This document shows positions 9,346 to 18,464 of a stretch of DNA of 64,000 nt, one piece after another. The notes below the pieces were generated by a model. The model was not told the DNA's origin and did not search any database. It saw only the letters and a list, made by a program, of their open reading frames with translations. The DNA is from Perspicuibacillus lycopersici (GTDB lineage Bacteria > Bacillota > Bacilli > Bacillales > Caldibacillaceae). Made by a program: the position numbers and the translations under genes. Every line of letters starts with the position of its first letter. Position 1 is the first letter of the stretch. The stretch is taken from positions 558,001 through 622,000 of the forward strand of contig NZ_JAOUSF010000001.1 in NCBI RefSeq assembly GCF_025660475.1, in the 5' to 3' direction.

Positions 9346-10479
9346 ATGAATGTACTTCATAAGAACACAGTGGGGATACTGTTTGTTACGATTGGTTTAC
9401 TAGTAACCTGTAATATTTATTCATTAATACCTTTATATACAACGATTGCAAATGAGATGGATATAGTTGCAAAGGATGTTGCAACCGGAAGTATACTTTT
9501 CACCTTATTTTATGCCTTTGGATTGCTTGTATTTAGTCCACTAGCCGATTCTTTTGGTCGTAGGCGAATTATTTTAATTGGTTTATTTGTCTCCGCAATT
9601 ACCACGCTGCTCGTCTCGTTTGCAAAAACTCCTTTACCGCTTTATATTTTTCGTGGTATCCAAGGATTCTCATTGGCAAGCTTTGCACCAGTAGCATTTG
9701 CTTTTTCATTTGATATTTTTATGGAAAAAGAACGGACATTTTGGATTGCGTTAATTAATGCGGGATTTTTAGCAGCTGGTATGATTGGTCAGTTAACAAG
9801 TGCGTTTATTTTGCAGATCAGTACATGGCAGCACGTGTATTATTTCTTCAGTGCTGTTTACCTGCTATTATTTTTCCTCGGAATTTTTATTTTACCAAAA
9901 GTAGTTAATCATCATTCAAAAGAAAGTGTAAAAGGAATCATCAGCCAATTTATCAAGCTACTACGTGGCAAAATACTTAGTAAATACTATTCTATTGTAT
10001 TCACACTATTATTTTCTTTTGTTGCTTACTATGAGGCATTAGGCTATTTCCTTCCCCAAGGAGATTTAAAGGTTTTAATACAATCGATTGGGTTACTAGG
10101 TGTCTTTTTATCCGTTTTTGCTGGTACGTTCATTTCCTATTTTTCTGCAAGAAATACGCTACTTATTGGCATCCTGCTTGGAATAGGAAGCATGATATTG
10201 CTTTTATTTAGCTATTCACCATGGTTTACTGCATTTCTTTCCATTTTCTTCGTTGCCTCCATTGCCCTACTCATTCCGACCATCATTCATCTTATCGGTA
10301 CGAATAGCGGTGTTTATCGTGGCAAAGCGTTATGTCTCTATTCCTTTCTCTTATTAATCGGAGCAAGCTTAGGCTCTTTCGTCGCCTCGATACTTTCTTA
10401 TCGAATGGTACTAATTCTTCTTATCTTTACATTTATGCATAATTTTTTCGTAACCTGGAAACTTAAGCGCATTTCATGA
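9346..10479 (+). CDS. Major facilitator superfamily transporter
   Basis: The 377-residue product is almost entirely hydrophobic, with about 12 membrane spans. It has the MFS loop 2-3 pattern near SPLADSFGRRRIILIG (around residue 65), a positively charged loop in the middle (VVNHHSKESVKGIISQF), and a FRGIQGFSLASFAP segment typical of drug or metabolite exporters. The start is ATG 9346 after GAGGTGAG (9332-9339); an upstream GTG in frame at 9328 overlaps that site. It stands alone, divergent from addB. Substrate cannot be inferred. Confidence 0.85.
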   Translation: MNVLHKNTVGILFVTIGLLVTCNIYSLIPLYTTIANEMDIVAKDVATGSILFTLFYAFGLLVFSPLADSFGRRRIILIGLFVSAITTLLVSFAKTPLPLYIFRGIQGFSLASFAPVAFAFSFDIFMEKERTFWIALINAGFLAAGMIGQLTSAFILQISTWQHVYYFFSAVYLLLFFLGIFILPKVVNHHSKESVKGIISQFIKLLRGKILSKYYSIVFTLLFSFVAYYEALGYFLPQGDLKVLIQSIGLLGVFLSVFAGTFISYFSARNTLLIGILLGIGSMILLLFSYSPWFTAFLSIFFVASIALLIPTIIHLIGTNSGVYRGKALCLYSFLLLIGASLGSFVASILSYRMVLILLIFTFMHNFFVTWKLKRIS

Positions 10480-10510
10480 TTAATGGCAACGAAAAAGGCT
10501 AAAAATTTAA

Positions 10511-10543
10511 AAACCTGTTGAAAACATCCCATTCAACAGGTTT
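10511..10543 (-). terminator. Rho-independent terminator of the signal peptidase gene
   Basis: A 12-bp stem (AAACCTGTTGAA and its complement) with a 9-base loop is followed on the minus strand by a T-rich run (complement of 10500-10510). It lies between the convergent MFS and signal peptidase genes. Confidence 0.8.
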
Positions 10544-10562
10544 AAGTGATATATTTATTCGA

Positions 10563-11120
10563 TTATTTTTGGAAGGAAACTGCCCATTCGTTAATTGGCC
10601 AATAACGTAAATTTACCTTTCCGACCACTTCATTCATCGATACAAATCCAAATTGGCGACTATCAAAGCTATTTTTTCGATTATCACCTAAAACGAAAAG
10701 ATAACCCTCTGGTACCTGCATCTGACCTGTTAGCTCTTGCAATGTAAAATTTTTCGTTAATAGACCATCTGTTACTTGCTTTTTAAATTTATCTAAGTAC
10801 GGTTCATTGAAAAATTTATTGTTAATATACAGGTGATCGTCTTGATACGTAATTTCATCACCTGGTAGTCCAATTACTCGTTTCACATAATCTTCCTTGT
10901 CATTCGCATGGAATACAACAACATCAAATCGATTAATATCACTAAAGCGATACGAAATTTTATTTACTACTAATTTATCCCCATCCTGTAATGTTGGGGT
11001 CATTGATTCTCCCTCTACTACATAATTAGTAAAGAAGAACATTTGAATAATGAGAAAGATGATAAATCCCATTACCAGTGCCTTCAACCATTCAATGCCT
11101 TCACTTTTAAATTTCCCCAT
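10563..11120 (-). CDS. lepB: Signal peptidase I
   Basis: Type I signal peptidase removes signal peptides from exported proteins at the outer membrane face. The 185-residue protein has one N-terminal membrane span (about residues 12-34), the catalytic serine in VEGESMTPT (Ser39) and the general-base lysine in YVKRVIGLPGD (Lys80), plus the box E motif FVLGDNRKNSFDSRQFG. One membrane anchor is the Gram-positive Sip pattern. Its place between addB and a YhjE-type gene matches B. subtilis sipV, although sequence alone does not separate SipV from SipS/SipT. Confidence 0.95.
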   Translation of the reverse strand: MGKFKSEGIEWLKALVMGFIIFLIIQMFFFTNYVVEGESMTPTLQDGDKLVVNKISYRFSDINRFDVVVFHANDKEDYVKRVIGLPGDEITYQDDHLYINNKFFNEPYLDKFKKQVTDGLLTKNFTLQELTGQMQVPEGYLFVLGDNRKNSFDSRQFGFVSMNEVVGKVNLRYWPINEWAVSFQK

Positions 11121-11205
11121 AATTTCTCTCCTTGCCTAATACTCCGCATAATATCGAAAGAGCTAAGTGAAATAACCACTATCGTTTACAACGTTGCTAT
11201 TCTTC

Positions 11206-11832
11206 TTATTCCCCACTACTTTTTTTATGTTCTTTTTCCATCTTTTTATTTAACCGGATTTCGATTCGCTTCCCAACGAACCAAAGAACGACAATTAAAA
11301 GTAGTACAATAGCTGTTCGTTTCGGCTGTTGGATTAGCGATGGAATATCATGTCCTATGTAACTGATGATAAAGATCATTACCATTTTTCCTGACACAAC
11401 GGCCAATCCATATTGGTATATGTTTATTTTTGATAATCCAGCAACAATATTAACAATGGAAGATGGCGTAAATGGGAAACAGAGTAATAGAAATAGTAGC
11501 CCAAATCCTTTTTTATCCACCCAATGAACAAATTTTTTTACTTGGCGATGATTTTTTATAAATGACAAAATACGCTTCTGTCCATATTTGCGTACTAACG
11601 CAAATACTAGCAATGCTCCGAGACTTGAACCTGTCCATGAATATAAAAAACCAAATCCTAAACCAAAGGCACTGGCATTTGCCATTACGAATATAAACAA
11701 CGGTAAGAATGGTAAAAAGGATTCTAATAATGGTAATAGTATTCCTGGGATAGGTCCAAACGAACGATAATTTTGAACCAATTCCATTAAGTTTTCTAAT
11801 GTGAACCATTCTTTTATGAGTGTAGCATCCAT
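11206..11832 (-). CDS. yhjE: TVP38/TMEM64 family membrane protein (YhjE-like)
   Basis: The 208-residue protein has five to six hydrophobic segments and the SNARE-associated/VTT pattern: LLPLLESFLPFLPLFIFVMANASAFG-type entry and FPFTPSSIVNIVAGLSKI in the second half. TVP38/DedA relatives are proposed lipid scramblases or small-solute transporters; the role of this one is unknown. It ends with a Lys-rich cytoplasmic tail. It lies 85 bases upstream of the signal peptidase gene on the same strand, as yhjE does near sipV in B. subtilis. Confidence 0.85.
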   Translation of the reverse strand: MDATLIKEWFTLENLMELVQNYRSFGPIPGILLPLLESFLPFLPLFIFVMANASAFGLGFGFLYSWTGSSLGALLVFALVRKYGQKRILSFIKNHRQVKKFVHWVDKKGFGLLFLLLCFPFTPSSIVNIVAGLSKINIYQYGLAVVSGKMVMIFIISYIGHDIPSLIQQPKRTAIVLLLIVVLWFVGKRIEIRLNKKMEKEHKKSSGE

Positions 11833-12005
11833 ACAAAATCTCCCTTGTACAATTTCATTGCTGTCTCTATTTCATTTTCTATATCCTAAAGGATTGACCA
11901 ATCTTCTTAGTGTTTTTCCAACTAGTTCGTTTTAAACAAAAAAACCTACAAAAAGTATAACATAATTAATTATTTTAAAATATATGAATTATACTATAGA
12001 GAATG

Positions 12006-12035
12006 AAAAAATAGCTGGATAGCCAGCTATTTTTT
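12006..12035 (-). terminator. Terminator of the S9 peptidase gene
   Basis: An 8-bp core stem ATAGCTGG/CCAGCTAT with a 4-base loop is flanked by A5 and T5, so it can work in both directions. It lies six bases after the stop codon of the minus-strand peptidase gene. Confidence 0.85.
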
Positions 12036-12040
12036 CTACA

Positions 12041-14023
12041 TTATTTTGCTAAATATTGGTTAAACCAACTGTTAATATACTCTAAACGTTTAACTCGCAA
12101 ATTCGGAATACCGCTTCTCGATAATTCATGATTGGATTCTGGGAAACGTATAAACTTTGTTTCTTTATTCCGATGCTTTAATGCAATGAATAATTGCTCA
12201 CCCTGTTCAATCGGACAACGGAAATCCTTCTCACTATGTAATATTAAAAGCGGTGTCTCAATGTTCTCTACATAAGCAAGGGGAGAAATTTTCCATAATC
12301 CTTCGATATCATTGACATCGAGCTTATGCTGCCATTCATTAAAGTAATACCCAATATCACTTACCCCGTAAAAACTGATCCAATTGGAAATCGAGCGTTG
12401 GGTAACTGCTGCTTTAAAACGATTCGTATGCCCAACAATCCAATTCGTCATAAATCCACCATAGCTACCACCTGTGACTCCTAGTGAATTACCATCAATA
12501 AAATCAAATGTTTCAATCGCATAATCAACTGCTTTCATTAAATCATTGTAGTCATTTCCACCGTAATCCCCTCGAACTGCATCAACAAATTTCTGTCCAT
12601 ATCCATGGCTACCACGTGGATTTACATATAAAACTGCATAGCCTGCAGCTGCTAACGTTTGAAATTCATGGAAGTATGTATTTCCATACATTGCGTGTGG
12701 ACCACCATGTACCTCCAAAATCAATGGATATTTTTCTCCTTCTGTAAATCCAACCGGCTTCATAATCCATCCATGAACCGCCCAATCATCTGCTCCCTTA
12801 AATTCAATTGGCTCTACAGCTGCTAATTGAACCGTTTGTAAAAATTGTTCATTACTTTTAGTTATTTGCTTTACCGTACCTTCTTGAAGATTTAATTCAT
12901 ACAAGTCACTTGGTTGATTCGGATAACTAATCGCAGCTACTGCTCTTCCATCTTTTGATACGGTTAATCCATAAATATGTGCTGCTTCCTTTGTTACTTG
13001 CTTTACTTCTCCCGTTATATTAGAGTAAAACACATTCGTGCTGCCGAGATTTGCCGAGGTAAAATAAAATCCTTCTCCAGAACTTGTCCATAGTGCACCT
13101 GGAGTTACTGCTCCTTGCTGAAAATCTCCTACTGTGGCATCCCCTACAAGAATATCCCAATCTTTAGATATACAAGTAAACGCACCTTTTACTACATCAT
13201 ATAAATATAATTTGCTTAAAGTTGCATTCTCATACTCTCTTTCATTTCCAAATGCAGCAATATACTGACCATCCGGTGACCATGTCGTATTGTAATAGCC
13301 TCCATTTTCCGCAGTAATTCGTTTCTTTTCTTTAGAATCAACATCTAACAAATAAATATCTTGCTTAAAGGAAAAATCGGTATTATCCGCATAATCTGCT
13401 CCAAATGCTATATATTTACCATCCGGTGACCAGCTTTGCAGCGAATGATGAACCTCCCCTTCCGTTACCTTTTCCGTTTCTAATGTTTTTAAATCTACTA
13501 TCACAATTTGTTGGTATTTCCCACTGAAAAATCCTGCGCTATCAGATTTGTATTTCATTTTATCCACTTCAAGTGGTTCTAATTTTTTTCTTTCTTCTTT
13601 TTCTTCTGCTTTTACTAATGGCTCGTCCTTTTTCAATGCTACAGAGAAGGCTATTTTTTGGCTATCTGGTGACCAAACAGGATTTGTCGCCCCATTTGTT
13701 ACCTTTGTTACCGAATTTGCTTCCCCACCATTTACATCAATAACATATATTTGGTTTTTACCTGAACGATTGGAAACAAAAGCAAGCTTTGTACCATCTG
13801 GTGACCAACGTGGTGAACTATTACGGAATTCACCAAATGTCCATTGGGTTACTTCATTTGTTGCTAATTCCAATACATATATATTGGAAACATATTCATT
13901 TTTTTCCTTTGAAATGGATGTTACTACATATGCTACCTTATCCCCCATCGGCGACAGTCTTGGATCACTGCTTGATGAAAGTTCATATAAGTCTTCTGCT
14001 ACAATTCCTCTTAAGTTAGACAT
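12041..14023 (-). CDS. yuxL: S9 family prolyl oligopeptidase-like peptidase (YuxL-type)
   Basis: The 660-residue protein has an N-terminal beta-propeller with repeated TolB-like strands (for example SPDGTKLAFVSNR, SPDSQKIAFS, SPDGKYIAFG, SPDGQYIAAFG), then an alpha/beta-hydrolase domain. The catalytic triad is visible: Ser in GVTGGSYGGFMTN, Asp in ILHSEKDFRCP and His in PESNHELSR. These are features of acylaminoacyl or oligopeptidases of subfamily S9C. No signal peptide is seen, so it should be cytoplasmic and may degrade short peptides. Single gene, own terminator. Confidence 0.92.
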   Translation of the reverse strand: MSNLRGIVAEDLYELSSSSDPRLSPMGDKVAYVVTSISKEKNEYVSNIYVLELATNEVTQWTFGEFRNSSPRWSPDGTKLAFVSNRSGKNQIYVIDVNGGEANSVTKVTNGATNPVWSPDSQKIAFSVALKKDEPLVKAEEKEERKKLEPLEVDKMKYKSDSAGFFSGKYQQIVIVDLKTLETEKVTEGEVHHSLQSWSPDGKYIAFGADYADNTDFSFKQDIYLLDVDSKEKKRITAENGGYYNTTWSPDGQYIAAFGNEREYENATLSKLYLYDVVKGAFTCISKDWDILVGDATVGDFQQGAVTPGALWTSSGEGFYFTSANLGSTNVFYSNITGEVKQVTKEAAHIYGLTVSKDGRAVAAISYPNQPSDLYELNLQEGTVKQITKSNEQFLQTVQLAAVEPIEFKGADDWAVHGWIMKPVGFTEGEKYPLILEVHGGPHAMYGNTYFHEFQTLAAAGYAVLYVNPRGSHGYGQKFVDAVRGDYGGNDYNDLMKAVDYAIETFDFIDGNSLGVTGGSYGGFMTNWIVGHTNRFKAAVTQRSISNWISFYGVSDIGYYFNEWQHKLDVNDIEGLWKISPLAYVENIETPLLILHSEKDFRCPIEQGEQLFIALKHRNKETKFIRFPESNHELSRSGIPNLRVKRLEYINSWFNQYLAK

Positions 14024-14254
14024 TTTATCTCACCCTTCCATGTTTACTGTGCATTTTATCGTCTGCATCTTTAAAACATTTCGACATTCGTAATACTTTT
14101 TCCTGCTATACTGTGAGAGTTTTTTTGCAATTATGAAATTATTTGTCGAAGGTAAAAGAGTCTCTAATTTCCATGATTGATTTTCTTCTTCTCTTCATAT
14201 AATATAAATATATCAATATACAAACATTTGTTCTTATTTATAGGGGTGATAAAA

Positions 14255-14653
14255 ATGACAAGGATTCCTTCAGAGGATAGAGACTTAATGGAAAAAGCAA
14301 TTTATTTTCCAATGTTAGTTAAAGTTTTAGAGAAAGATTTATATATCATAAATAATAGCCCATTCAAGCTACGAAACCCTTATTTAATGTTGATTGACAA
14401 CACCCTAACAGGAATTCAAAGCGAATTATTCTTAGTGAAAAAGATTATGAAAAAAAGGGGAATGAAGGTTCAAGAAGTGAAAAGGGATGATACTTTTACC
14501 ACTTATCTGTTTATCTATAACGGGTATGAAGAATACCACAATTATTTTAATCCACGATTAAAAAATAAAGTAGAAGAGCTACTTTCCTATTATTTATTTA
14601 AGCGATTTGAAAATAATCAATCGTCAGACCAATCTCTACGGGTAACTCGATAA
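14255..14653 (+). CDS. yhjD: YhjD-like protein of unknown function
   Basis: The 132-residue protein begins MTRIPSEDRDLMEKAIYFPM and has an SPFKLRNPYLMLIDNTL segment, recalled as characteristic of B. subtilis YhjD. It is soluble, basic and alpha-helical, with no motif that gives a function. ATG 14255 follows AGGGGTGAT at 14242-14250; a longer in-frame extension upstream is AT-rich and unlikely to be translated. The last 37 bases overlap the 3' end of comK on the opposite strand. Confidence 0.75.
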   Translation: MTRIPSEDRDLMEKAIYFPMLVKVLEKDLYIINNSPFKLRNPYLMLIDNTLTGIQSELFLVKKIMKKRGMKVQEVKRDDTFTTYLFIYNGYEEYHNYFNPRLKNKVEELLSYYLFKRFENNQSSDQSLRVTR

Positions 14654-15186
14654 ACCTTTCGTTTTTCCTTTGCTTCTTGGAATAATTCTGACTCTGTAGA
14701 GAACAGATTTTTCCGTCCATTTTCAGCGGAACGCTGAAGCATTTTTGTTTGTAACATTGCCGTTTTATACATTTGGTTTTTAAAGGTATTGGAAGATACT
14801 TGTAGACGAATACGTTGTTTGTTACGAAATACTACTTCTGTTGTTATGCCATCAATTCGTTCATAGCTTAAAACATGCTCAGGTGATATCCATGCACAAT
14901 GAAGTTTACTCGAAGAAGCCGTAGGGAAAAAATAAATGGATTGTAGGGGATCAATTACAATTGGTGCCTTTATCGAAACACCGATCAATTCTTTTGTCCC
15001 TTCTTTTCTACCAGCATAACTAGATGCATAGAAGCGACAACTTTTCTTAATAATGTCGACTGGACGATACGGGGTAATAAATTCATTATCCAGTTCCATT
15101 ATTTTCGAATACGTTTTACTGCCATACGGAATCGGAATTACCGACATAGTATATGGCGTTAATTCAAATTCTTCATGCAAGCGCAT
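14617..15186 (-). CDS. comK: Competence transcription factor ComK
   Basis: ComK activates late competence genes for DNA uptake. The 189-residue product carries the ComK core: SCRFYASSYAGRKEGT (about residues 50-65), PIVIDPLQSIYFFPTASS, WISPEHV and the NTFKNQMYKTAMLQTK segment, all aligning with B. subtilis ComK as remembered. The start is the ATG at 15186 preceded by AAAGGAGAT; an upstream in-frame extension lacks a ribosome binding site. Presence of comK and addAB suggests competence potential but does not show that it is used. Two AAAA-N6-TTTT sequences lie upstream, one base off the ideal ComK box spacing. Confidence 0.93.
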   Translation of the reverse strand: MRLHEEFELTPYTMSVIPIPYGSKTYSKIMELDNEFITPYRPVDIIKKSCRFYASSYAGRKEGTKELIGVSIKAPIVIDPLQSIYFFPTASSSKLHCAWISPEHVLSYERIDGITTEVVFRNKQRIRLQVSSNTFKNQMYKTAMLQTKMLQRSAENGRKNLFSTESELFQEAKEKRKVYRVTRRDWSDD

Positions 15187-15328
15187 ATATCCATCTCCTT
15201 TACAATTAATAAAAATTACCCTTTTATTATAGCAATAAAATCGACAAATGTCACCAATATTTTTTATTTTTTTCAAATAAACCAAAATATATATCTATAA
15301 CCTTTTTTCTGAAGATTATAAATTTTAA

Positions 15329-15357
15329 TTGAATATTTCGCCATTTTCTAATATAAT
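15329..15357 (+). promoter_or_regulatory. Sigma-A promoter of the IDEAL-domain gene
   Basis: TTGAAT at 15329-15334 and a consensus TATAAT at 15352-15357 are separated by exactly 17 bases, followed about 65 bases later by the ATG with AAAGGAGGAG. This is a near-consensus housekeeping promoter reading away from comK. Confidence 0.75.
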
Positions 15358-15421
15358 ATAAAATAAGAATTTTATCTGAAAAGCGAGAAGTGAATACCAA
15401 AACACGGAAAGGAGGAGAAAT

Positions 15422-15661
15422 ATGAAAAATGAAAATTCCTATGCAGAATTAACGAAAGCATATGCCTTGGCACATCAACAACGAAAGGAAAAATTTGTTC
15501 AAAGCATTTACATTGATATACTATTGCACGAATCGCTTTTGAAGGAAAAACAGAAAAAGTTAAAAAGGAAAATTGATGAAGCGATTGATTGTAATGACCG
15601 GGAGACGTTTCATTTACTTGCTGAAGAACTTAAAAATATTGAAAAAGAATTAAACGCATAA
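15422..15661 (+). CDS. IDEAL-domain protein
   Basis: The 79-residue protein contains the short IDEAL motif region: ESLLKEKQKKLKRKIDEAI followed by DRETFHLLAEEL, at residues 37-70. IDEAL domains are small helical modules in Firmicute proteins; related proteins lie near comK in several bacilli, but the molecular role is not established. The gene has an excellent ribosome binding site and is divergent from comK with its own promoter and terminator, so any link to competence is inference from position. Confidence 0.8.
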   Translation: MKNENSYAELTKAYALAHQQRKEKFVQSIYIDILLHESLLKEKQKKLKRKIDEAIDCNDRETFHLLAEELKNIEKELNA

Positions 15662-15675
15662 ACACTATTTTGTGG

Positions 15676-15699
15676 AACTGCTTATTAGCAGTTATTTTT
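15676..15699 (+). terminator. Terminator after the IDEAL-domain gene
   Basis: A 6-bp stem AACTGC/GCAGTT with loop TTATTA is followed by ATTTTT, 15 bases after the stop codon. Confidence 0.7.
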
Positions 15700-15870
15700 C
15701 TGAGTATCCAACACATTCCTCCTTTTTAATCATTCATTTTATTCCAGCTGTATAGAAACATCCCCACTATACAAATCCATCTTTTCTAAGAAGTCCATTT
15801 TACACATCCTCTCCTGTCGCACTACATAATAGAATGGACCCAAAAAATAATCCATTACTTTCTGTTTCTC

Positions 15871-15906
15871 AAAGTGGTGTCCTAACAAAATGGGACACCA
15901 CTTTTT
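15871..15906. terminator. Hairpin downstream of the M48 protease gene
   Basis: A 12-bp perfect stem AAAGTGGTGTCC with its complement, loop of about 10 bases, then TT on the plus strand. It is 45 bases after the stop of the minus-strand protease gene and probably ends that transcript, although the T-run is better in the plus direction. Confidence 0.6.
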
Positions 15907-15950
15907 CAAAAACAAATGCAATTGTTTTTTATAAGCGGTGTCCTTCACAA

Positions 15951-17222
15951 TTATTTATTATCAGTAGTATTTTCGTATTGTTCAATAAGTAAAATTCGCT
16001 CTTTCATTGTTGGATGTCCATAGCGGAACCACTTTACAAGTGCTGGTGGGTCCACTTGACTTAATCCCGTCTTTGTCAACTCTTGAAAAGTTTCTACACC
16101 TGCCTCCACATCTTGCGTTAATTCAATAGCATAACGATCCGCTCGCATTTCTTGATAGCGAGAAACTGCATTCGTGAGAGGACTTGTAGCAAATAGCAAC
16201 ATCGACACAATAAGTAACAATAACGGTAAAGAGGAAAGACTTTGGACAGAATCAATCGCAAAAATTTCCCCGTATTTTTTAATTGCCAAATTTAACAATT
16301 TGCCGACAACAAACAGACAAACAAATAGTAGCAGCAAATAGCCTACCATCCCAATATAAATATGCTTTTCTACATAGTGTGCCATTTCATGCGCCATAAT
16401 GAATAAAATTTCGTTATCGGCTAAACGATTTAATGTAGTGTCCCAAAGCACGATTCGGGCATTTGCACCTATTCCTGTTACATAGGCATTTAAGGCATTT
16501 GTCTTTTCCGACATATTCACTTCATACACGTGCTCCGCTGGGATTCCTGCAGTACCTGCTAAATCTAAAATTTTATTTTCCAACGCTTTATTTTGGATTG
16601 GATAGAAATCATTATACAACGGATCAATAACTACTGGCTGGATATACATATAGAAAATCGTAAAAGGGATGGTCAAAAGCCATGCATATATCCACCATCG
16701 TTTTGGACTTTTCCTTAATAGCCAATACAAAACCGCTACAACGAAAAATAGCATTAACCAATTAATCCAAAAATCAATCATTCCATCTCGCATCCAAGAG
16801 GAAAAGTCTTGTGTGGAAATCCCATAATTTTTCGATAATGTATAGCGGATATAACGAAAAGGAAAAAAACAAACAAATGACAATAACGATAAACAAAAGG
16901 TAAATATCGCACTTTTCAATAATTCTAGCTTCCCATATTCATTCGCCCAGCGATAAAAAACCTTACCTAGTCCAAAAAGCAGGATAAACAAATAAAATAG
17001 CCATTCATATGGAATTTCGAGAAAAAATAATAGATCGCGAATTTTTGAATATTGCTCTGATAGCAGTAGTTCCTCGCGTGATAAAAAGGTTGCTGGATCA
17101 ATAGATGTACCAACTAAATTAGCCGGTAAGGTAGCATCTTGGAAAACAAACAAGTACAAATAAATAAACCCACAAAAAAGTATGTACAATGATACCCCTG
17201 TAATAGCAATTTTTTTCTTCAA
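15951..17222 (-). CDS. M48 family (Ste24-type) membrane metallopeptidase
   Basis: The 423-residue protein has four to six hydrophobic segments and the zinc-protease motif IMAHEMAHYVEKH (HExxH at residues 278-282), with a downstream glutamate candidate in RYQEMRADRYAIEL. The NALNAYVTGIGANARIVLWDT segment before it is typical of Ste24/HtpX-like CAAX-type peptidases. Such enzymes degrade or process membrane proteins. The start is TTG 17222: GGAGGGG lies 6 bases upstream, whereas an upstream ATG at 17306 has no site. Monocistronic between unrelated genes. Confidence 0.88.
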   Translation of the reverse strand: MKKKIAITGVSLYILFCGFIYLYLFVFQDATLPANLVGTSIDPATFLSREELLLSEQYSKIRDLLFFLEIPYEWLFYLFILLFGLGKVFYRWANEYGKLELLKSAIFTFCLSLLSFVCFFPFRYIRYTLSKNYGISTQDFSSWMRDGMIDFWINWLMLFFVVAVLYWLLRKSPKRWWIYAWLLTIPFTIFYMYIQPVVIDPLYNDFYPIQNKALENKILDLAGTAGIPAEHVYEVNMSEKTNALNAYVTGIGANARIVLWDTTLNRLADNEILFIMAHEMAHYVEKHIYIGMVGYLLLLFVCLFVVGKLLNLAIKKYGEIFAIDSVQSLSSLPLLLLIVSMLLFATSPLTNAVSRYQEMRADRYAIELTQDVEAGVETFQELTKTGLSQVDPPALVKWFRYGHPTMKERILLIEQYENTTDNK

Positions 17223-17427
17223 ATGAGTCCCCTCCTGTATCGCAACTACATTTCTCCGATGCAATCTAGAGATAAAAGAAGCATGTCTCTCTAATGACAT
17301 GTCCATCCCTTATTAGTATATGTCATTAGCGAAAAAGCATTTCCTTTAACAATAGACTGTTTTCGTATTCCCTGTCCTCCGAATTTCCAAACAAAAAATT
17401 GCCTATCACATGTATAACATTAATTCT

Positions 17428-17742
17428 TTAGAAAACAGCTAATAAATAAGAAACGATAGATAATACAAAAATCGATCCAATGACGACAATAATAACATTT
17501 GCTCCTATGTATGCTAGCAAAAAAGCAATTACCGCTCCTAACATTCCAAACCAAATATCGTCTTGAATAAATAAAATTCCCGGAAAAATAAGTGCTCCTA
17601 AAATAGCAAACGGTACGTTCTTTAATACGCCTTGTAAAAAAGGCGGAAATTGCACTTTTTGAAATACAACCAATGGAAGCATTCTTGGTAAATATGTCGC
17701 AATTCCCATTCCTACAATCATCCATACAATCGAACTGTTCAA
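17428..17742 (-). CDS. azlD: AzlD family branched-chain amino acid exporter subunit
   Basis: The 104-residue protein is nearly all hydrophobic (three to four spans) and has the AzlD pattern GMGIATYLPRMLPL near the N-terminus and LKNVPFAILGALIFPGIL. AzlD pairs with AzlC to form an exporter of branched-chain amino acids or analogs such as 4-azaleucine. The TTG start overlaps the azlC stop (TTGA), and GGGGGGAG precedes it, so the pair is coupled. Confidence 0.9.
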   Translation of the reverse strand: MNSSIVWMIVGMGIATYLPRMLPLVVFQKVQFPPFLQGVLKNVPFAILGALIFPGILFIQDDIWFGMLGAVIAFLLAYIGANVIIVVIGSIFVLSIVSYLLAVF

Positions 17743-18464
17743 GAAGTACTCCCCCCATATTCAGATTTTAACCAGACAATCAGCTCCACTAATAGCGCAG
17801 ATAGTAATGTCGACAAAACAATGGCCCAACCGGATGACAGCACTTCTAAAAAAACAAATAAACAGTTGAATAACGCTGCAACTACTGCTAAAAAAACAAC
17901 CTTTATATTTGCCTTCATGGAAGGTACAAGCAGTCCGATGAACATGGCATACAATGCAACAGACATCCCTTCTTGGAAAATATCAGGAAGACTAGCGCCA
18001 ACGACAAATCCAAGTCCCGAAAAACAAACCCAGCTTAAATAGGCAATTATTGTTAAGCCAAACATATATCCCGTTGTAAGCTTCCCTTTTTCCACGGCAG
18101 CTACCGAAAACGTTTCATCGGTAATACCGAAAGCATACAATGCTTTTTTTACTGGCCGATCACTTTCCACCTTTTCATTTAATGAAGCAGCCATTAGTAA
18201 ATGTCGAATATTAACAATAAAGGTAGTAAAAATAATTTCGATTACTCCAATCTGCTTCGCAATCATATCTAATGCCATATATTGGGCAGCACCTGCATAA
18301 ACAAGTAAACTCATCAGTAATGTTTCAGATAAAGTAAGACCGGTCGTTTTGGCAAGAAACCCGTAAGTGAGGGCAATCGGCATATAACCTATAGCAATAG
18401 ACACCCCTGCCTGTAAACCAAGTTTAAATTGATGTAATGGACGATGGACTGCAGTAGCTTCCAA
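17739..18464 (-). CDS. azlC: AzlC family branched-chain amino acid exporter subunit
   Basis: The 241-residue membrane protein has the family segments GVSIAIGYMPIALTYGFLA (residues 20-38) and LLVYAGAAQYMALDMI, with about six spans. It forms the large subunit of the AzlCD exporter. The start is TTG 18464 after GAGGAGGAAAGAGA. No azlB-type Lrp regulator is adjacent; instead the gene has a long leader (18465 to about 18715). Confidence 0.92.
   Translation of the reverse strand: MEATAVHRPLHQFKLGLQAGVSIAIGYMPIALTYGFLAKTTGLTLSETLLMSLLVYAGAAQYMALDMIAKQIGVIEIIFTTFIVNIRHLLMAASLNEKVESDRPVKKALYAFGITDETFSVAAVEKGKLTTGYMFGLTIIAYLSWVCFSGLGFVVGASLPDIFQEGMSVALYAMFIGLLVPSMKANIKVVFLAVVAALFNCLFVFLEVLSSGWAIVLSTLLSALLVELIVWLKSEYGGSTS

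Noticed and set aside
15187..15421. ComK boxes (AAAA-N5-TTTT) upstream of comK
   Set aside because: Two AAAA-N6-TTTT sequences are present but the spacing is one base too long and the two are far apart, so autoregulation could not be supported.
15739..15948. 69-codon minus-strand open frame after the M48 protease gene
   Set aside because: It runs through the protease terminator hairpin, has no ribosome binding site and no recognisable motif.
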